From contig NZ_CP120653.1 in the NCBI RefSeq assembly GCF_030545015.1, positions 992,001 through 1,056,000 of the forward strand: 64,000 bases of DNA, in the 5' to 3' direction. The stretch's first letter is position 1. Every line of letters begins with the position of its first letter. The position numbers and the translations under genes are program-made. Origin of the DNA: Myroides sp. JBRI-B21084 (GTDB taxonomy: Bacteria > Bacteroidota > Bacteroidia > Flavobacteriales > Flavobacteriaceae). Shown here piece by piece: positions 59,557 through 64,000 of this stretch. Below the pieces are notes generated by a model. The model had not been told where the DNA came from. It saw only the letters and a program-made list of their open reading frames with translations, and did no database searches.

Positions 59557-60660
59557 ATGAACAGCCTTTTACGTTTAAAAAATATCATTTGTAATTTGCT
59601 TTTTTGCATGTTTTTTGGTTTTGTAGCAAATGCCCAACAAAATTGGAATGTATCCTTACAAACCTATAAAGGCACAATTTTAGCACATAGCAATAACATT
59701 CAACATTTAATAACAAGTAAACCATCGGGCTATTTGTTTTCGGTAAACCACCGCGTGAATGGTACACAATCGTGGCATCATACGTATCGCTTTCCCGAAA
59801 TTGGTTTTTCGTTTCACACTCAAAACAATCACAACCAAACATTGGGTAATTTATATGGTTTATATGCCCATTATAATTTTTATTTTTTAAATCGAAATTT
59901 ACAATTTAGGGTAGGGCAAGGCGTTGCTTATGCCACCCATCCATATGATAAAGAAACCAATTTTAGAAATGTTGCTTACGGATCAAAGTTTATGCCTTCA
60001 ACTTATTTTATGTTTAGCTACAATAAACCTAGAATTTGGCAAAATATTGGTTTAAATGCAGGTTTACTGTTTGTACATCACTCAAATGCTACCATAAAAT
60101 CACCCAATACAAGTACTAATACATTAGGATTAAACCTAGGATTAACGTACCATTTTTCTAATAGCGATATGGTTTTAAAATCGGGAGCATATAATGAAAT
60201 TCCTATGAAAATGCGCTATAATTTTTTAGTTAGAACGGGTGTAAATGAAAGCCATATTGTAGGTATTGGACAAAAACCGTTTTATCATTTAGGTGTTATT
60301 GCAGAAAAACCATTGAATAATTTTGGTGCAGCACAACTTGGGGTTGATGTATTTTTATCTAATTCATTAAAAGAGTTAATTCCGTTTTTGGCAACTTCAT
60401 TCCCTGAAGAAAATATGAAAAAAGATACCGATTGGAAAAGGGTAGGGGTTTTTGTGGGCTACGAATGGTACTTAAATAAGCTAACTGCCGAAGGTAATGT
60501 AGGATATTACGTACACGATGAATACAAAAAAAACGGGTCGTTGTACCAGCGTTTAGGTTTGCGTTATTACATAACACCAGCAATTTATGGTTCAATGGCT
60601 TTAAAAACTCATTTTGCTAAAGCCGAAGCTTTTGAAGTAGGAGTTGGGTATAAGTTATAA
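59557..60660 (+). CDS. PagL-type acyloxyacyl hydrolase / lipid A deacylase
   Basis: A 367-residue outer-membrane protein, larger than PagL (about 150-190) because of long loops. Signal peptide (about 8-27, LLFCMFFGFVANA), then beta-strands. The catalytic His-Ser pair of the family is seen as LLFVHHSNATI, and the remaining strands (LGLNLGLTYHFSNS) fit an eight-stranded barrel. It would remove the 3-O acyl chain of lipid A. Two bases after the deoxynucleoside kinase, an odd functional mix for one transcript. Confidence 0.8.
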   Translation: MNSLLRLKNIICNLLFCMFFGFVANAQQNWNVSLQTYKGTILAHSNNIQHLITSKPSGYLFSVNHRVNGTQSWHHTYRFPEIGFSFHTQNNHNQTLGNLYGLYAHYNFYFLNRNLQFRVGQGVAYATHPYDKETNFRNVAYGSKFMPSTYFMFSYNKPRIWQNIGLNAGLLFVHHSNATIKSPNTSTNTLGLNLGLTYHFSNSDMVLKSGAYNEIPMKMRYNFLVRTGVNESHIVGIGQKPFYHLGVIAEKPLNNFGAAQLGVDVFLSNSLKELIPFLATSFPEENMKKDTDWKRVGVFVGYEWYLNKLTAEGNVGYYVHDEYKKNGSLYQRLGLRYYITPAIYGSMALKTHFAKAEAFEVGVGYKL

Positions 60661-60697
60661 ATAGAATTTTTGTTTTAGCATAATAGTAAAAAAATAC

Positions 60698-60705
60698 TAC
60701 GTTTG
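60698..60705 (+). promoter_or_regulatory. putative -7 element (TACGTTTG) for the GIN-domain gene
   Basis: TACGTTTG sits 15 bases before the ATG; the nearest TTG is 25 bases upstream, longer than usual. Confidence 0.45.
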
Positions 60706-60720
60706 TTTAACTATTGATTT

Positions 60721-61452
60721 ATGAAAAAAAGTATAGGTTTGTTGTTTTTGGTATTAGCTGGTTGTTCCGGTGAAGACGCTTGTTTCTCTAAAAAAGGGAA
60801 TGCTATTATGCAAGAACACGCATTACAAGGTTTTCATAGTGTTGAAATTCCTTTGAATGTTTCGGTTGAAATTATTCCGAGTACAACCTACAAAATGAAA
60901 ATTGAATCGTTTGAAAACAGAATTAATGCTGTAACGTTTTCTGTAAAAGATTCTATGCTTACTATAAAAAACGATATTTCGTGTCAAATGTTAAAAAGCT
61001 ATGAAACTGCTGTTTTAAAAATCTATACACCAACTTTAAAAAATATTTATTCGCGTACACAATTTAATGTGGTATCAAACGATACGTTGCGTTATCCAAA
61101 TTTGTATTTACTTACCAGTTTGCCAAATGAAGAAAGTGCATCAACAAATTTTGATTTAAAAATTAATAATAAAACCATTACGGTAGAAGATAACCAAGTA
61201 GGTAATTTTACGTTAAAAGGAAAAACAAACGTGTTAGATATAAAATTGTATGGTGCAAACGGAACAGTAAATGCTAAGGAATTAAACGCAAAAGCTGTTT
61301 TAACGTACCATCGCAGTAACCAAAACATACATGTTTTTGCCAAAAATAAATTAGAAGGTGTAATTGCGTCTGTTGGAAATGTGTATGTGTATAACAAACC
61401 CGATACAGTACAAATGCAGCGCCTTTATACCGGGAATGTGTATTACAAATAA
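60721..61452 (+). CDS. GIN-domain (DUF2807) lipoprotein
   Basis: A 243-residue lipoprotein (lipobox LAGCSGED). The mature protein is beta-helical: FHSVEIPLNVSVEIIPSTTY, then strands with alternating turns (LDIKLYGANGTVNAKELNAK), typical of the head GIN/DUF2807 domain. Function unknown; many are surface or periplasmic. It converges on gldA with four bases between the stop codons and no terminator in view. Confidence 0.82.
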   Translation: MKKSIGLLFLVLAGCSGEDACFSKKGNAIMQEHALQGFHSVEIPLNVSVEIIPSTTYKMKIESFENRINAVTFSVKDSMLTIKNDISCQMLKSYETAVLKIYTPTLKNIYSRTQFNVVSNDTLRYPNLYLLTSLPNEESASTNFDLKINNKTITVEDNQVGNFTLKGKTNVLDIKLYGANGTVNAKELNAKAVLTYHRSNQNIHVFAKNKLEGVIASVGNVYVYNKPDTVQMQRLYTGNVYYK

Positions 61453-61456
61453 TTTT

Positions 61457-62353
61457 TTAAAGTGTTTTCTCTCTAAAAATAGTTTCTAAGTTTTTGTTTT
61501 TTAGTTGCATCGATAAAATCTTAACATCTAATTCATTAGCAAAATCAAACAATTTAGCGCGCATATCTTCGTTGCTACTAAAAACCAATTGCCATTGCAT
61601 ATCGTGTATGTTTTGGAACGATTTTAAGTTTGGCAAACGTTTAATAAATTCTTCTTCAATTTTTAAATCGAATTCAATTTCAATAATTTGATCGTTTTCG
61701 GTAGTAAAAATTTGTTCCAATTTATTATCGGCAACAATTTCGCCTTGTTTAATAATTATCACACGGTCGCAAATAGCTTCAACCTCTTGCATAATATGTG
61801 TTGATAAAAAAACCGTTTTGTTTTTTCCTATTTTTTTAATTAAATCGCGAATTTCGGTAAGCTGATTAGGGTCTAAACCGGTTGTTGGTTCGTCTAAAAT
61901 AAGCACTTCAGGATCGTGTAACAAAGCTGTTGCCAAGCCTACACGCTGACGGTATCCTTTAGAAAGTTGTCCAATTTTTTTATGTGCTTCGGGCGTTAGT
62001 TTTGTTAGTTCAATAACTTCTTCAATACGTTTTTTATCAACCTTATAAACATCGGCATTAAAAGCCAAATATTCACGCACGTACAAATCTAAATACAATG
62101 GGTTGTGTTCAGGTAAATATCCAATAGATTGTTGTACTTCTTTTTGATGCGTTAATACATTAAAGCCATTCACAAGTGCAATACCATTGTCGGCATCAAT
62201 ATAAGTGGTTAAAATTTTCATTAAAGTTGATTTTCCAGCTCCATTCGGACCTAAAAAACCTACAATTTCACCTTTATTTACTTTAAAAGTTATGGCATTT
62301 AACGCTTTTTGCGTTCCGTAACTTTTAGATATATTTTGAACTTCTATAGACAT
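61457..62353 (-). CDS. gldA: gliding motility ABC transporter ATPase GldA
   Basis: A 298-residue ABC ATPase. VNKGEIVGFLGPNGAGKST (Walker A), signature LSKGYRQRVGLA, Walker B VLILDEPTTGLDPNQ and switch His in FLSTHIMQEV. The stretches YLPEHNPLYLDLYVREYLAF and LTTYIDADNGIALVNG are near-identical to Flavobacterium GldA as I recall it. With GldFG it forms a transporter required for gliding in F. johnsoniae; gldF and gldG are not in this window. Confidence 0.9.
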   Translation of the reverse strand: MSIEVQNISKSYGTQKALNAITFKVNKGEIVGFLGPNGAGKSTLMKILTTYIDADNGIALVNGFNVLTHQKEVQQSIGYLPEHNPLYLDLYVREYLAFNADVYKVDKKRIEEVIELTKLTPEAHKKIGQLSKGYRQRVGLATALLHDPEVLILDEPTTGLDPNQLTEIRDLIKKIGKNKTVFLSTHIMQEVEAICDRVIIIKQGEIVADNKLEQIFTTENDQIIEIEFDLKIEEEFIKRLPNLKSFQNIHDMQWQLVFSSNEDMRAKLFDFANELDVKILSMQLKNKNLETIFREKTL

Positions 62354-62371
62354 AGAATGGATTGTTTTTTA

Positions 62372-62379
62372 CAAAAGTA
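62372..62379 (-). promoter_or_regulatory. putative -7 element (TACTTTTG) for gldA
   Basis: Minus-strand TACTTTTG, 18 bases before the gldA ATG. The only TTG nearby is nine bases upstream, so the match is partial. Confidence 0.4.
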
Positions 62380-62483
62380 AATAATTTTCAATCTTAATGC
62401 ACTAATTTTTAAATTAGATTTTTTAAACAATTTTAAAGTGCAACCATGCAATAAATAAACTTCACTATTAAAGGAAATATCTG

Positions 62484-62491
62484 TAAATTTG
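62484..62491 (+). promoter_or_regulatory. putative -7 element (TAAATTTG) for the DAHP synthase gene, near-leaderless
   Basis: TAAATTTG ends four bases before the ATG at 62496, so transcription would start at or near the start codon. Confidence 0.4.
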
Positions 62492-62495
62492 CTGT

Positions 62496-63578
62496 ATGAC
62501 AAAAGTGAACGAAAAAGCTTTGTGGTTTAAAGATTTAACAGCTAACAAGCCTTTGTTAATTGCAGGGCCATGTAGTGCCGAAACACCCCAACAGGTGTTA
62601 GAAGTTGCGCATGCCATTAAAAACACTGCAAAAATATTCCGCGCAGGTATTTGGAAACCTCGTACACGCCCTGGTGGTTTTGAAGGGGTAGGCGCCATTG
62701 GACTTAAATGGTTGCAACAAGTAAAGGCCGAAACAGGAATGCTTTTAGCTACCGAAGTTGCAACGGCAGAACATGTTAACCTTGCCTTGGCGCACGATAT
62801 TGATATGCTTTGGATTGGCGCACGCACTACTGTAAACCCTTTTGCGGTGCAAGAAATTGCCGATGCTTTAAAAGGTACCAACAAAATGGTGTTTATTAAA
62901 AACCCAGTAAACCCCGATTTAAGTTTGTGGATTGGCGGTTTTGAACGTTTACAAAATGCAGGTATTGAAAAATTAGGATTTATTCACCGTGGATTTTCTA
63001 GCTATGAAAAAGTAAAATATCGTAACAATCCTGAATGGCAAATACCTATCGATTTACAGATTCGTTTTCCTGAAGTTCCGTTAATTAACGATCCATCGCA
63101 CATAACGGGTAATCGCAATTTAATTCAACATGTGGCCCAAAAAGCTTTAGATTTAAATTTTGATGGGTTAATGATAGAAACGCATTGTACCCCAGATTTA
63201 GCTTGGAGCGATGCCGCACAGCAAGTAACGCCGCAACAATTAAACAATATTGTTACCAATTTAGTACAGCGCGATTTAATTAATGAAGAAGATTCGTACG
63301 TTCACCAAATGCAACTTTTTAGAACACAAATTGATGAAATTGATACGCAAATTTTAAATCTTTTAAAAAACCGCATGCAAATTGCCGATGAAATTGGGCT
63401 GCTTAAAAAAGCAAAAAATGTATCGGTTTTACAACCTGAACGTTGGCAAGAAGTTTTAGTTAAAATGCGTCGCGAAGGCAAAGAAAATAAATTAGGCGAA
63501 GTGTTTATTACATCGTTATTCAAAGCAATTCACGATGAAAGTATTACACGCCAAGACCATATCATCAACCCAAAATAA
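62496..63578 (+). CDS. bifunctional 3-deoxy-7-phosphoheptulonate synthase / chorismate mutase type II
   Basis: A 360-residue fusion for the first step of aromatic amino acid synthesis and the branch to Phe/Tyr. DAHP synthase domain (about 1-260): LLIAGPCSAETPQQVLEVA, FRAGIWKPRTRPGGFEGVG, VFIKNPVNPDLSLWIG, PLINDPSHITGNR and LMIETHCTPDLAWSDA with metal and phosphate ligands. Chorismate mutase (about 268-355): FRTQIDEIDTQILNLLKNRM, the AroQ helix with catalytic Arg/Lys. This is the Bacteroidota-type fusion, with the mutase at the C-terminus. Confidence 0.95.
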   Translation: MTKVNEKALWFKDLTANKPLLIAGPCSAETPQQVLEVAHAIKNTAKIFRAGIWKPRTRPGGFEGVGAIGLKWLQQVKAETGMLLATEVATAEHVNLALAHDIDMLWIGARTTVNPFAVQEIADALKGTNKMVFIKNPVNPDLSLWIGGFERLQNAGIEKLGFIHRGFSSYEKVKYRNNPEWQIPIDLQIRFPEVPLINDPSHITGNRNLIQHVAQKALDLNFDGLMIETHCTPDLAWSDAAQQVTPQQLNNIVTNLVQRDLINEEDSYVHQMQLFRTQIDEIDTQILNLLKNRMQIADEIGLLKKAKNVSVLQPERWQEVLVKMRREGKENKLGEVFITSLFKAIHDESITRQDHIINPK

Positions 63579-63584
63579 ATTGGA

Positions 63585-64000
63585 ATGACCGGAATTGTTT
63601 ATAAATCTACAGGTAGCTGGTACACCGTTAAGGCACAAGATAACCAGTTTTTTGAATGTAGAATAAAAGGAAAATTTAGAATAAAAGGTATTAAAAGCAC
63701 CAATCCGGTTGCTGTTGGCGATGTGGTTGATTTTGACCTTGATACGTCGGCTGATGTTGTTACTGGGGTTATTACTAAAATCCACGATCGTAAAAATTAT
63801 CTTATTCGTAAATCGGTTAATTTATCTAAGCAAGTGCATATTATTGCCGCTAATATTGATACCCTTTTTGTATTAGTTACCATTGATAATCCTGTTACAA
63901 CTACCAGTTTTATTGACCGTTTATTGGTTACGGCCGAAGCTTATGATATAAATGCGGTTTTAGTTTTTAATAAGGTTGATACTTTTTCTGAAGATACGTT
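63585..64000 (+). CDS. rsgA: small ribosomal subunit biogenesis GTPase RsgA, N-terminal part
   Basis: Partial gene running off the right edge. From the ATG at 63585 (six bases past the previous stop) the frame is open to the end, giving about 138 residues. N-terminal OB-fold: MTGIVYKSTGSWYTVK, FFECRIKGKFRIKGIKSTNP, VAVGDVVDFDLD; then the start of the permuted GTPase domain, IAANIDTLFVLVTIDNP and AVLVFNKVDTFSED, with the NKVD G4 motif. RsgA checks 30S subunit maturation. The G1 motif and zinc domain lie beyond the window. Confidence 0.93.
   Translation, partial: MTGIVYKSTGSWYTVKAQDNQFFECRIKGKFRIKGIKSTNPVAVGDVVDFDLDTSADVVTGVITKIHDRKNYLIRKSVNLSKQVHIIAANIDTLFVLVTIDNPVTTTSFIDRLLVTAEAYDINAVLVFNKVDTFSEDT

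Overview
The window comes from a low-GC member of the Bacteroidota, almost certainly a Flavobacteriaceae species (Flavobacterium/Myroides-type). The evidence is the gliding-motility ATPase gldA, TonB-dependent receptors with an N-terminal carboxypeptidase-like domain, the purH/mreBCD/pbp2/rodA arrangement, a fused DAHP synthase-chorismate mutase, and Bacteroidota promoters (TTG-N19/20-TAnnTTTG) in place of Shine-Dalgarno-rich leaders. The genus cannot be fixed from this piece. Coding density is high and no gene-free stretch exceeds 300 bases; the largest gaps, each about 140-170 bases, hold promoters and hairpins. I found no tRNA, rRNA, CRISPR array, insertion sequence or prophage.

Layout. 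1-5500: end of proline catabolism gene pruA, a VOC-fold protein, a minus-strand copper-handling set (multicopper oxidase with a CopB-like barrel tail, secreted HMA-DUF3347 protein, small Cys-rich secreted protein), then dodecin and an LEA-like helical protein. 5535-10793: purL and a beta-helix lipoprotein. 10866-17008: a surface-glycan/LPS block of six glycosyltransferases and one LPS-kinase-like protein on both strands. 17019-23032: ettA, the tcdA/tatD/DUF1684 set, two related small exported proteins and a Lys/Ala/Glu-rich exported helix. 23082-30213: elongasome operon mreB-mreC-mreD-pbp2-rodA behind purH. 30328-36722: HPP membrane protein and mutS, then a five-gene operon headed by a DUF2089 zinc-ribbon/HTH protein. 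36841-45855: EamA transporter, two TonB-dependent receptors, ArsC-like reductase, CPBP protease, menE and a small outer-membrane barrel.

46026-64000: argS (with a palindromic repeat captured in frame), two hypotheticals, ffh, folD, a membrane-anchored MutS-like ATPase with a HutD-family protein, a small membrane-protein/winged-helix operon and a DUF4153-like membrane gene, each preceded by the same 17-base palindrome in opposite orientation. Then a dense plus-strand run follows: bifunctional nuclease, thyA, folA, a secreted protein, deoxynucleoside kinase, PagL-type lipid A deacylase. The window ends with a GIN-domain lipoprotein, gldA, DAHP synthase-chorismate mutase and the start of rsgA.

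The genes are mostly housekeeping: purine synthesis (purL, purH), folate/dTMP (folD, thyA, folA, dNK), cell shape (mre/rod), translation and export (argS, ettA, ffh, rsgA) and envelope building. The parts most worth a second look are the two self-contained putative regulatory circuits (DUF2089 operon, and the palindrome-flanked winged-helix operon), the repeat inside argS, and the CopA-CopB-like fusion. No defence island or clearly new system stands out; the two regulatory operons are the best candidates for undescribed biology.
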